64,000 bases of DNA. Origin: an uncultured Roseiflexaceae bacterium. Lineage in GTDB: Bacteria > Chloroflexota > Chloroflexia > Chloroflexales > Roseiflexaceae. The notes under the pieces were generated by a model. That model was not told the origin of the DNA, ran no database searches, and was given only the letters and a program-made list of their open reading frames with translations. Of the stretch, positions 46,320 through 53,770 are shown piece after piece (within the stretch, counting starts at the first letter, position 1; each line of letters starts with the position of its first letter). A program made the position numbers and the translations under genes. The stretch lies in contig CALJIC010000280.1 of NCBI GenBank assembly GCA_937974195.1, forward strand, positions 70,112 through 134,111. Direction: 5' to 3'.

Positions 46320-47179
46320 CTCAGCCGCGTCACGGCCGTGATGATCACCAGGACCACGAACATCAGCAGGAACAGGTTCAGGCTCACCAGCAGCCAGGGG
46401 AGCGCGCCGAGGGCGAAGCCGACGCCGACCGCCACCTGTATCGGCCGGCCGCGCTTGGTCTTCGTCAGCCGGTCCGCGATGCGGATCACCAGCTCGGCGA
46501 CCGCCGGGGCCAGGAAGATGATGATCAGGAAGACGAAGAACCCGCGCGCGAAGAGCAGGAACGGGAGGCAGATCAGCGCTGCCGCCACCAGCGCGACGAC
46601 CCCCGCGACGATCGCGTTGGCCGTCGAGACCTGGTAGTTGGCCGGGCGGCGCGCCCTGCGGCACTCCGGGCAGAGCTGGCCCACCGGCGTGATCTGGGCG
46701 CAGGCGCCGCAGATCGGCCGCTCGCACTGCACGCAGCGCAGCCCGGTCTCGCGGTCCGGGTGGCGGTAGCAGTAGAGCGTCTGAGTCGCCGGCGCTGCCT
46801 CGGGCGGCTCCGGCGCCGAGAGCAGCGGCGAGGCATCTCCGCTCGCGATGCGCTCCTCGCGGCGGCGCGAGGGCGCGATCTGCAGCCCCTCGGCCTGGAG
46901 CTTCTCCACATACGCGAGGCTGGCGCGCGCCTCGGCGTGGTTCGGATCGAGGGTCAGCACGCGCTGCAGGTGCTCGCGCTTCTCGGACAGGATCGGCACC
47001 ACGCTGCTGAGCCCGAGCCACGCCTCCACACTCTCCGGGTCGAGCTCGGTGGCGCGGCGGAAGCTGTTGCGAGCTGCGAACGTGTCGCCGGCTAGGGCGG
47101 CGGCGCGGCCCTCCTGAATCAGCTGCTGCACCTCGGCGGCCGTCGACTCAGCCATCATCCCCTCAAAATCACTCTTCAT
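46316..47179 (-). CDS. TPR and B-box-type zinc-binding membrane protein
   Basis: About 287 aa. N-terminal TPR-like helices ('AARNSFRRATELDPESVEAW', 'LQRVLTLDPNHAEARASLAYV' in part). A Cys/His cluster at about 133-172 resembles a B-box/zinc ribbon ('LYCYRHPDRETGLRCVQCER', 'PICGACAQITPVGQLCPECR'). Three TM helices follow ('AIVAGVVALVAAALICLPFLL', 'FFVFLIIIFLAPAVAELVI', 'FLLMFVVLVIITAV'). Function is unknown; a membrane scaffold is likely. Starts at ATG 47188, 47179 or 47158 are all possible. A TATAAT at 47193-47198 implies a leaderless or very short leader. Confidence 0.75.
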   Translation of the reverse strand: MKSDFEGMMAESTAAEVQQLIQEGRAAALAGDTFAARNSFRRATELDPESVEAWLGLSSVVPILSEKREHLQRVLTLDPNHAEARASLAYVEKLQAEGLQIAPSRRREERIASGDASPLLSAPEPPEAAPATQTLYCYRHPDRETGLRCVQCERPICGACAQITPVGQLCPECRRARRPANYQVSTANAIVAGVVALVAAALICLPFLLFARGFFVFLIIIFLAPAVAELVIRIADRLTKTKRGRPIQVAVGVGFALGALPWLLVSLNLFLLMFVVLVIITAVTRLR

Positions 47180-47192
47180 CTCTAACATACTC

Positions 47193-47198
47193 CATTAT
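47193..47198 (-). promoter_or_regulatory. -10 box at the start of the TPR/zinc-finger gene
   Basis: A perfect TATAAT on the minus strand lies only 5 nt before the first possible ATG (47188), so transcription would begin at or within the first codons. No clear -35 is seen. Confidence 0.5.
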
Positions 47199-47270
47199 AA
47201 CGCCACGCCGGGCGTATCAGTGAGGAGACCTCGCACGCAGCCGTGGCGGCCGCCTGTCTTCCGAGGAAGT

Positions 47271-47410
47271 GTGGAGAGCCGCGGGCCTCCTACCACGGGC
47301 CTTTTGCCGGGAGGTGTGGAGGGCCGCAGGCCTTCCACGGACGTTTCGCGAACGTTCGCGCCACGTCGCCCCAGCCGGCCGGGAGGTGTGGAGGGCCGCA
47401 GGCCCTCCAC
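47271..47410. repeat. Three copies of a palindromic intergenic repeat
   Basis: Copies at 47271-47293 (degenerate), 47316-47338 and 47388-47410. The last is perfect: GTGGAGGGCC-GCA-GGCCCTCCAC, a 10-bp stem with a 3-nt loop. The two better copies share flanks ('CCGGGAG' before, 'GGACG' after). They lie between two divergent genes. No ORF is credible here. Confidence 0.7.
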
Positions 47411-47422
47411 GGACGATTATTT

Positions 47423-47461
47423 CCGTTGCTCTGGGGCGACTTCGTCGCCGCAGAGCAACGG
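47423..47461. repeat. Long hairpin
   Basis: CCGTTGCTCTG (47423-47433) pairs with CAGAGCAACGG (47451-47461), and inside it GGCGAC (47435-47440) pairs with GTCGCC (47444-47449). It is a near-continuous 17-bp stem with a 3-nt tip, directly after the palindromic repeats. Confidence 0.65.
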
Positions 47462-47478
47462 CAGACTCTAAAAAAGAC

Positions 47479-47516
47479 GAAGCCTCTCCCACCCCCCGAA
47501 GGGGTGCGGGGGCGAA
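47479..47516. repeat. Intergenic C-rich element, copy B
   Basis: 'CGAAGCCTCTCC' followed by a CCCCCCGAAGGGG-type palindrome and 'TGCGGGGGCG'. It resembles the element at 5437-5497 next to the coupling-ATPase gene. Confidence 0.4.
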
Positions 47517-47526
47517 GCCACCGATG

Positions 47527-47553
47527 TTGCCCGTAAGCGCCGCATGATATAAT
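47527..47553 (+). promoter_or_regulatory. Promoter of the LmbE/PIG-L gene
   Basis: A perfect TATAAT at 47548-47553 with a weak -35 (TTGCCC, 47527-47532) 15 bp upstream; 50 nt before ATG 47604. Confidence 0.5.
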
Positions 47554-47603
47554 ACGCGCTGCCCCACCGGAGGATGCGCCCGCCAGATGAGAGAACGCCC
47601 GGC

Positions 47604-48509
47604 ATGACAGACGCGCCGCTGACACTGATGATGGTCCACGCCCACCCCGATGACGAGGTGGTCGGCACCGGGGGCACCCTGGCGCGCTACGCCGAGCACG
47701 GCGCCCGTACGGTGCTCGTCACCGCGACGCTCGGCGAGGAGGGCCAGATCGTCGACCCCGCGCTGAACACGCCGGAGGTCAGGGAGCGCCTGGGCGAGGT
47801 GCGCCGCGCGGAGCTGGCCCGCTCGGCCGAGATCCTGAAGATCAGCCGGGTGGAGCTGCTCGGCTACCGCGACTCCGGCATGGCCGGGCTGGAGTCCAAC
47901 AGCCACCCCGCGTGCTTCAACATGGCCGACCCGGACGAGGCGACGGGACGCCTGGTGCGGCTCATCCGCGCCCACCGGCCGCACGTGCTGGTGACCTACA
48001 ACGAGCGGGGCGGCTACGGCCACCCGGACCACATCGCCTGCCACCGGACGACGCTGGCCGCCTGGGATGCCGTCGGCGACCCGGCGCGCTACCCCGAGGC
48101 CGGCGCGCCCTGGACGCCGCTGAAGCTCTACGCGGTCGCCTCGCCCCGCAGCCGCTGGCAGCGGCTGTTCGAGGCGCTGCGCGAGCGCGGGGTGCCGGGC
48201 CCGCACGAGAGCCCGGACTTCGACATCGAGCTCTTCACCGTGCCAGACGAAGAGGTGACGACCGCCATTCAGGTGGCGGGTTACCAGGATCGCCTGCGCG
48301 AGGCGATGCTTGCCCACCGCACCCAGTTCGGCGCCGATGGGCCGTTCGCGGGGCTCCCGGAGGAGCTCATGCGCGAGTTCGGCGGCTATGAGTTCTTCAC
48401 CCTGCTCGCATCGCGTGTGCCGCTGCCGCAATCCCCGCACCGCACGACGAGCGCGGGCCTGGGATACGAGGACGACCTCTTCGCCGGAGTGCGGGAGAGC
48501 GGCGCGTAG
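47604..48509 (+). CDS. LmbE/PIG-L family N-acetylglucosaminyl deacetylase
   Basis: 301 aa. Zinc site: 'VHAHPDDEVVGTGGTLARY' with the His-Pro-Asp-Asp signature, and 'YGHPDHIACHRTT' with the third His. The family removes an acetyl group from GlcNAc in thiol or glycolipid biosynthesis (MshB, BshB, PIG-L) or from related amide substrates. The size (about 300 aa) is close to MshB. Mycothiol in this organism cannot be assumed. ATG 47604 is preferred; an in-frame start at 47574 lacks support. Followed 113 nt later by a cupin gene on the same strand. Confidence 0.88.
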   Translation: MTDAPLTLMMVHAHPDDEVVGTGGTLARYAEHGARTVLVTATLGEEGQIVDPALNTPEVRERLGEVRRAELARSAEILKISRVELLGYRDSGMAGLESNSHPACFNMADPDEATGRLVRLIRAHRPHVLVTYNERGGYGHPDHIACHRTTLAAWDAVGDPARYPEAGAPWTPLKLYAVASPRSRWQRLFEALRERGVPGPHESPDFDIELFTVPDEEVTTAIQVAGYQDRLREAMLAHRTQFGADGPFAGLPEELMREFGGYEFFTLLASRVPLPQSPHRTTSAGLGYEDDLFAGVRESGA

Positions 48510-48622
48510 CCAGCATCCTCGCCGACTCGCCAGGAGGGCCGGGGCGGGTTCCGCGCTCGCTGCTAACCCTCCGGCAGCGAGCGCCGACGTAGCCGCCCGA
48601 TGAACAACAGAGGAGGGACGTC

Positions 48623-49027
48623 ATGGCCGACACACCGACCTGCCAGGTGGTCAGGAGTGAGACGACCTACGCGGGGAAGCAGGGCCTCACCTACTTCTCC
48701 GGGGTCTCCGCCGAGAGCGTCGGGGCGCGTGGGATCTGCATGCACATGCTGCGCATGCCGCCCGGGGCGCGCGCCAACCCCCACTACCACGAGAGCCACG
48801 AGACGGCGATCTACGTTCTGAGCGGCGAGGCCGGGATGTGGTACGGCCCGAACCTCGAGAACCACCTCGTCGTCCGCGCCGGGGAGTTCCTGTACATCCC
48901 GGCCGGCGTGCCGCACCAGCCCTACAACGACGGCGACGAGGAGTGCGTGGCCGTCCTGGCGCGCACCGACCCGAACGAGCAGGAGAGCGTGGTGCTCTGT
49001 CCGGAGCTTGACCGCCTGCGCTGCTAA
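48623..49027 (+). CDS. Small cupin-domain protein
   Basis: A 134-aa single cupin. Motif 1 is 'NPHYHESHETAIYVLSGEAG' with His-x-His and Glu metal ligands. Motif 2 is 'YIPAGVPHQPYN' with the fourth His. Function is unspecified; such proteins act as small isomerases, dioxygenases or sugar-binding proteins. GGAGGG precedes the ATG. Its stop is 17 nt before the aldehyde dehydrogenase start, so the two are probably cotranscribed and may act in one pathway. Confidence 0.88.
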   Translation: MADTPTCQVVRSETTYAGKQGLTYFSGVSAESVGARGICMHMLRMPPGARANPHYHESHETAIYVLSGEAGMWYGPNLENHLVVRAGEFLYIPAGVPHQPYNDGDEECVAVLARTDPNEQESVVLCPELDRLRC

Positions 49028-49044
49028 CGGAAGCGAGGTTGCTT

Positions 49045-50475
49045 ATGAGCAGCGACGTAGCGGAGTATCGTTTCTTTCTGGCCGGCGAGTGGCGCGCCGG
49101 CACGCCCTACACGGTGAGCTGCCCCTACGACGGCGCCCCGGTGGCGACGGTCCACCGGGCCGGGCCGCAGGACCTGGAGCAGGCCATCCAGGCCGCCGTC
49201 CGCGCCTTCGAGGAGACCAGGCGCACGCCGCTCCACCGCCGGGCCGCGGCGCTGCGCAAGATCAGCGAGACGATCGCCGCCCGCGCCGAGGACCTGGCCC
49301 GCACGATCGCGCTGGAGGCCGGCAAGCCGATCCGCCAGGCGCGCGCCGAGGTCGCCCGCAGCGTGACGACCTTCGGCGCCGCCGCCGAGGAGGCCGCGCG
49401 CTCGCACGACGAGGCGCTGCGGCTGGACGCGGCGCCGGGCGGCGAGGGGCGCCAGGCGATCGTGCGCCGCTTCCCGATCGGGCCGGTGGCCGCGATCACC
49501 CCCTTCAACTTCCCGGTGAACCTGGTGGCCCACAAGCTGGCGCCGGCGATCGCCGCCGGCTGCCCGGTGGTGCTGAAGCCGGCCTCGCAGACTCCGATCT
49601 CGGCGCTCAAGCTGGCCGAGATCATCGCCGAGTCCGGCTGGCCGCCGCAGGCGCTCAGCGTGCTGCCGCTCAGCAGCGATGATGCCGCCCCGCTGGTGGA
49701 GGACGAGCGCTTCAAGCTGCTGACCTTCACCGGCTCGCCCGCGGTGGGGTGGGACATGAAGCGCCGCGCCGGCCACAAGCGGGTCACGCTGGAGCTCGGC
49801 GGCAACGCCGGCTGCATCGTCCACTCCGACGCCGACCTGCGCGTCGCGGCCGAGCGCTGTGTGACGGGCGGCTTCTCCTACGCCGGCCAGAGCTGCATCA
49901 GCGTCCAGCGCATCTTCGTCCACGCGCCGGCCTACGAGGAGTTCATGGACCTGTTCGTGCCGAAGGTGCGCTCGCTGAAGGTCGGACACCCGCTCGACGA
50001 GGACACCGACCTGGGCTCGCTGATCGGCGCCCGGGACGGCGAGCGGGTGGCCGAGTGGCTGGCCGAGGCGCGCGCCAGCGGCGCCGAGTGCCTCGTCGGC
50101 GGCGATGTGAGGGGCAGCGTGGTGCAGCCGACGGTGGTGGTGAAGGCCGGGCCGCAGCTGCGCGTCAACAGCCAGGAGATCTTCGCGCCGGTCGTGACCG
50201 TGCAGACCTACGAGCGCTTCGAGGAGGCGCTGGCGGCGGTGAACGACAGCGACTACGGGCTGCAGGCCGGGGTGTTCACGCGCGACGTGGGGCGGATCTT
50301 CCAGGCCTACGAGGCGCTCGAGGTCGGCGGCGTGATTGTGGGCGACGTCCCGACCTGGCGGATCGACCCGATGCCCTACGGTGGGGTCAAGCAGTCCGGC
50401 TTCGGCCGCGAGGGGCTGAAGTACGCGATCGAGGAGATGACCGAGCCGAAGCTTCTGGTCATCAACCTCTCGTGA
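49045..50475 (+). CDS. Aldehyde dehydrogenase family protein
   Basis: A 476-aa NAD(P)-dependent aldehyde dehydrogenase of normal length. Cofactor region 'PFNFPVNLVAHKLAPAIAAG', Glu250 in 'LELGGNAG' and the nucleophile Cys284 in 'YAGQSCISVQRI' are all present. The 'SEVE-like' region 'QEIFAPVVTVQTYE' is intact. It oxidises an aldehyde to an acid; the substrate is unknown. GAGG precedes ATG 49045. An upstream in-frame TTG at 49039 is less likely. It follows the cupin gene closely. Confidence 0.93.
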   Translation: MSSDVAEYRFFLAGEWRAGTPYTVSCPYDGAPVATVHRAGPQDLEQAIQAAVRAFEETRRTPLHRRAAALRKISETIAARAEDLARTIALEAGKPIRQARAEVARSVTTFGAAAEEAARSHDEALRLDAAPGGEGRQAIVRRFPIGPVAAITPFNFPVNLVAHKLAPAIAAGCPVVLKPASQTPISALKLAEIIAESGWPPQALSVLPLSSDDAAPLVEDERFKLLTFTGSPAVGWDMKRRAGHKRVTLELGGNAGCIVHSDADLRVAAERCVTGGFSYAGQSCISVQRIFVHAPAYEEFMDLFVPKVRSLKVGHPLDEDTDLGSLIGARDGERVAEWLAEARASGAECLVGGDVRGSVVQPTVVVKAGPQLRVNSQEIFAPVVTVQTYERFEEALAAVNDSDYGLQAGVFTRDVGRIFQAYEALEVGGVIVGDVPTWRIDPMPYGGVKQSGFGREGLKYAIEEMTEPKLLVINLS

Positions 50476-50496
50476 GCGGCGGCTCGCGCGGCGCCC

Positions 50497-51510
50497 CTAC
50501 CCCCGCACCCAGGCCCGCCACTCGTCCGCGAGCTCCTCGAGCGGCTTGCCCAGCACCCCCTGGTAGTCCGCCGAGCCCGGCTCGCGGCTGGCGCTGCTGC
50601 GGTACAGCTCGTCCAGCTTCTCCATGCCGTAGCGTTCGACGAGGAAGTCGAAGAACGAGGCCCACAGCTCGTAGGCGTTGTTCGTGCCGTAGCCGGTGAT
50701 CTGCAGCAGGCGCAGCGGGCACCCGTTCGCCTCGATCTGGCGCGCGCGCTCCCTCCAGCTCGCGGCCCTGTAGCGCGCGAGCCAGAGCCGGCCGGTGATC
50801 CAGGTGGCCTGGCCCTCGAGCAGCAGCAGGTCGGCGCGCTTCTGGACGACGGGCCCGTAGCGGCGCGCCTGCAGGTGGTGGGCCAGCTCGTGCGCCGCCA
50901 CCATCACCGCGCGGTCGATGCTCCCGTGTGGCTGGTAGAACACCTCGGCCCGGCCCTCCTCTGTGTAGGCGATCCCGCGCGTGTCGGAGTCGGGGGCGCG
51001 CGCCGTCCGGTAGAACGCCAGCGAGATGCGCCGGTCGAGGGTGGTGCCGAAGCGCTCTTCGTTAAGGCGCAGCAGCTCCTCCAGCAGCGGCGCCACCTCG
51101 GCCACCTGCTCCGGGCTGAAGGTATGGATGCCGACGTAGATGTCCAGCCGCTCGGTCTGGGCGACGAGCGTCCCGGGCATCGGCGGGCCGTTGCCGCTGA
51201 TGCGCGGCGGGGCGGGGAGTGTGAGGCTGCCGCGCGGGCCGGCGAGGTTGACGATCGGCGGCGAGGGCGCTGCGGCGAGCTGCGGGGCGAGGTCCACCCC
51301 CCTGATGCTCGGGCCGATCGGAAGGGCGACGGTGAACGAACCGGCCGCCGGGCGCTGCTGGGGCAGCGTGGTGAAGGCTCGGTCGACCCTCCCTGGCGCG
51401 CGTGGGCTAGCGCCGATCGTATCGGGCGGGAGCGGCCCGGTGGCGGTGAGGTTGAGCGCGAAGGCAACGGAGACGATCAGCGCCAGGCACTGGGAGGCGA
51501 TGCGTGGCAT
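50497..51510 (-). CDS. Secreted zinc metallopeptidase of the MA type
   Basis: 337 aa with an N-terminal signal ('CLALIVSVAFALNLTATG'). The catalytic region holds the HExxH motif 'VAAHELAHHLQARRYG', a downstream Glu in 'LLEGQATWITG' as the likely third ligand, and 'YELWASFFDFLVERYG', as in Peptidase_MA-like proteins of Chloroflexota and Actinobacteria. Preceding residues ('LDIYVGIHTFSPEQVAEVAPLLEELL' in part) form the usual N-terminal helper domain. Substrate unknown. The start is ATG 51510; the in-frame ORF extends to 51618 but its first 36 residues do not look coding. Confidence 0.82.
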   Translation of the reverse strand: MPRIASQCLALIVSVAFALNLTATGPLPPDTIGASPRAPGRVDRAFTTLPQQRPAAGSFTVALPIGPSIRGVDLAPQLAAAPSPPIVNLAGPRGSLTLPAPPRISGNGPPMPGTLVAQTERLDIYVGIHTFSPEQVAEVAPLLEELLRLNEERFGTTLDRRISLAFYRTARAPDSDTRGIAYTEEGRAEVFYQPHGSIDRAVMVAAHELAHHLQARRYGPVVQKRADLLLLEGQATWITGRLWLARYRAASWRERARQIEANGCPLRLLQITGYGTNNAYELWASFFDFLVERYGMEKLDELYRSSASREPGSADYQGVLGKPLEELADEWRAWVRG

Positions 51511-51851
51511 GGCATCCAGCTCAAGGTCTGCGCAAACCGGTGCCCGGCGACGAGCCTGGTCGCCCGGACTCCCGAAAAACAGCGTTGAGGCATCGAACGT
51601 GCGCTGCCCTTGTACCACAGCACCTCGGAGCTGTCAAATCTCAATAGTACTTCCCGCGCACCCCGCGATGGGACTTCTGTAGCGCCGAAGTCAGCCGGAT
51701 CGGGTTACTCTGCGGCCTAGCCAGGACACGCCGCGCCTGCTACACTAGCCATCGTAGTCGGGATAGCGAAGCCGCGTCATCGCAACCCCAATCTCTCCTT
51801 CATCGCACCCACATCGCAGCCCACGCGGCCCATCTGTCCCGCAAAGCGTAA
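51511..51851. other. Gene-free region
   Basis: No convincing ORF is seen. It contains the upstream region of the MA-type peptidase gene and ends at a strong terminator hairpin (51852-51902). A structured non-coding RNA is possible but no family is recognised. Confidence 0.4.
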
Positions 51852-51902
51852 CTGCTCCCGCCGCTCTGTACCAGCGAACCTGGCGCAGAGCGGCGGGAGC
51901 AG
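51852..51902. terminator. Strong 17-bp hairpin terminator
   Basis: CTGCTCCCGCCGCTCTG (51852-51868) pairs perfectly with CAGAGCGGCGGGAGCAG (51886-51902), 17-nt loop. TTCTTTT follows on the plus strand, so it is a good intrinsic terminator in that direction. On the minus strand it lies 56 nt after the molybdopterin-binding gene stop and may end that operon as well. Confidence 0.8.
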
Positions 51903-51958
51903 TTCTTTTCAGGCTGCAGAGCTAGCTCGCGCTCTGCCGCTTGCCGAGGAGGGTGCGC

Positions 51959-52951
51959 TCAGCGACTCGCGAGCAGCCCGCCGTGGCCCAGCTCCACGAT
52001 GTCGCGGCGGGTGACGCGCTCGCCGGCCAGCAGCCGCGGGAGCAGCAGGTCCACGATGTTGATGTCGCGCGAGCGGACGCACCCCGGCGCCCCGAGTACC
52101 GGCAGAGGGTCGCCCGGGCCATCGAGGTAGGCCAGGAGCAGCAGGTTGCCCGGCTCCACCGGCGCCCCGTAGTGCTCGATGTGCCCGCCGGCGGCGCGGA
52201 TCCCCTGCGGCGTCACGTCGTCGCGGTCCATGATCGAGGTCTCGCCGGCCACGATCAGCAGCCGCGCGCCAACGCTGCGCAGATCCTCGATGGCGGCCGC
52301 CACCGCGCGCTCATCCGGCGGGACGAAGCGCGTCGCGACGATTGTGGACCCGAGCGCGGTCACGCGGGCCTCGATCGCCGGGTAGACGCCCCGCTCGACG
52401 CGCCCGCGCGCCGCGGGGCTGCTGACCAGCAGCACCCCTACCGGCGTCGGCCGGAGCGGGCGCAGCCCGACCACGGAGCCGCGGGCGCGGGCGGTCTGCT
52501 CGGCGCGCGCCAGCTCCTCCTCGCGCACGGCGAAGGGGATGATCTTGATCGTCGCCACGCGCTGGCGCGCCCGCACGAGGGTGTGGTTCGCAAGTGTGGC
52601 GATCGTCAGGCCGTCGACGTCGTTGATCGCCAGCAGCGCCTCGGCGTCCACCTCCACGACCCCATCGGCCTCCGCCAGCAGATTGACGCGGCTGTGGACG
52701 GCCGGTGTGGCGATCACGCCCGGCCCGCACACCGCTTCGGCCAGCCGGCGCGCGGCCTCATCCTCGTGGACATCGCCGGGCTCGAGCACCGCCACGCGCA
52801 CCGTCTCGATCCCCAGCGCGCGCAGCTGCGCCACATTATCGGCGGTCAGCCGGCGCCCCTTGGACAGCAGCTTGTGCCCGGCGTGGTCGGCGAGATTATG
52901 GCGCAGGATATGGCCGATCGCCGCATCGATTGGAAGTGTCGCGAGGTACAT
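51959..52951 (-). CDS. Molybdopterin-binding (MoCF/MoeA-like) protein
   Basis: About 330 aa. The N-terminal part ('LPIDAAIGHILRHNLADHAGHKLLSKGRRL' in part) resembles the short linker domain of MoeA-related proteins. The C-terminal part ('TPVGVLLVSS...VYPAIEARVTALGSTIVATRFVPPDE', 'LLIVAGETSIMDRDDVTPQGIRAAG' in part) matches the MoCF/molybdopterin-binding fold. It probably handles molybdopterin during cofactor maturation, together with the MocA-like gene upstream. It may have lost full MoeA length (normally about 400). ATG 52951 is used. The gap from the MocA-like stop is about 40 nt, so the two form an operon. Confidence 0.8.
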   Translation of the reverse strand: MYLATLPIDAAIGHILRHNLADHAGHKLLSKGRRLTADNVAQLRALGIETVRVAVLEPGDVHEDEAARRLAEAVCGPGVIATPAVHSRVNLLAEADGVVEVDAEALLAINDVDGLTIATLANHTLVRARQRVATIKIIPFAVREEELARAEQTARARGSVVGLRPLRPTPVGVLLVSSPAARGRVERGVYPAIEARVTALGSTIVATRFVPPDERAVAAAIEDLRSVGARLLIVAGETSIMDRDDVTPQGIRAAGGHIEHYGAPVEPGNLLLLAYLDGPGDPLPVLGAPGCVRSRDINIVDLLLPRLLAGERVTRRDIVELGHGGLLASR

Positions 52952-52991
52952 GTTGCTCGGAATCCTCTGGGCGCACGCCCGCGCAGCCCGC

Positions 52992-53597
52992 TCAGCGCGG
53001 CGCATCGGGCCGCAGGCGGGCGTACTCCTCGGGCGTGTCGATATCCGCCAGCGGGCGATCGTCGTCGAAGTGAACGGTCGCCACGCGGGCCGGATCGGCG
53101 GCGATCACCGCGCGGGCGCCCTGGTCCCCGCTGATGCCGAGCAGCTCGGGGAACAGCGCGCGCGCGAACAGCACCGGGTTGCCGCGCACCCCGCGGTAGA
53201 CCGGCGCGACGATCGCGGCGCCCGTGGCGCGCCACTCCTCGGCGATCCGGCGCACGATCGCAGCGGTGACGAACGGCTGGTCGGCGAGCAGCACGATCGC
53301 CGCATCCACCCGCTGGCCGAGGGCCGCGATCCCGGCCCGCAGCGACGCGCTCTGGCCGGCCGCGTAGTCGGGGCAGGGGACGATCGTCACCGGCAGCCCC
53401 GCCAGCGCCGCCGTGACCTCATCGGCGGCCGCGCCGACCACCACGAGCAGCGGGTCGAGCTGCGCCGCGAGCGCCTCCTCGGCGGCGGCTCGCACCAGCG
53501 GGCGGCCCCCCCAGTCCAGCAGCTGCTTCGGGCGGCCCATCCGCGAGGCGCTGCCCGCCGCGAGCATCACGCCAGCGACGATCTCCGTGCCTGCCAT
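52992..53597 (-). CDS. mocA: MocA/MobA-type molybdenum cofactor nucleotidyltransferase
   Basis: 201 aa with the nucleotidyltransferase signature 'GVMLAAGSASRMGRPKQLLDWGG' (in part: LAAGxxxRMGxPKxLL), 'VLLADQPFVTAAIVRRI' with the metal Asp, and 'GVRGNPVLF'. The family transfers CMP or GMP to molybdopterin (MCD or MGD cofactor); MocA-type makes the CMP form used by CO and xanthine dehydrogenases. Together with XdhC/CoxI-type genes downstream, a MCD-dependent hydroxylase is likely elsewhere in the genome. ATG 53597 is preferred over 53633. Confidence 0.85.
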   Translation of the reverse strand: MAGTEIVAGVMLAAGSASRMGRPKQLLDWGGRPLVRAAAEEALAAQLDPLLVVVGAAADEVTAALAGLPVTIVPCPDYAAGQSASLRAGIAALGQRVDAAIVLLADQPFVTAAIVRRIAEEWRATGAAIVAPVYRGVRGNPVLFARALFPELLGISGDQGARAVIAADPARVATVHFDDDRPLADIDTPEEYARLRPDAPR

Positions 53598-53681
53598 ACG
53601 CGTGTCTCTCTCAAGCGCGGTGGGTAAGTGCATATTATACCGGCTCCGCGCTTTTCTGGCATCCCGCAGCGGTTTCTTCGC

Positions 53682-53717
53682 AAGAAAGAGGCCCGGAGAG
53701 ACTCCGTCCTCCAGGCC
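53682..53717 (-). terminator. Intrinsic terminator after the flotillin gene
   Basis: On the minus strand GGCCTGGAG pairs with CTCCGGGCC (plus-strand positions 53709-53717 and 53690-53698), followed by TCTTTCTT. It lies 53 nt after the flotillin stop. Confidence 0.75.
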
Positions 53718-53770
53718 CCCTCTATTCCTCCGGCGGCGCGCCTCCTGTCAGAAGGCGCCCGCTCGCGCCG

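Noticed and set aside
47271..47410. CRISPR array
   Set aside because: Only three unevenly spaced palindromic copies with no regular spacers and no cas genes.
47195..47625. Repeat-rich ORFs in the palindrome region with 'RPSTPPG/GGPRLSTLP' type repeats
   Set aside because: The repeats come from the DNA palindromes and occur in several frames; no ribosome-binding site or family.
53598..53770. Molybdenum-cofactor riboswitch upstream of the MocA-like gene
   Set aside because: The only clear structure there is the flotillin terminator; no riboswitch core could be recognised.
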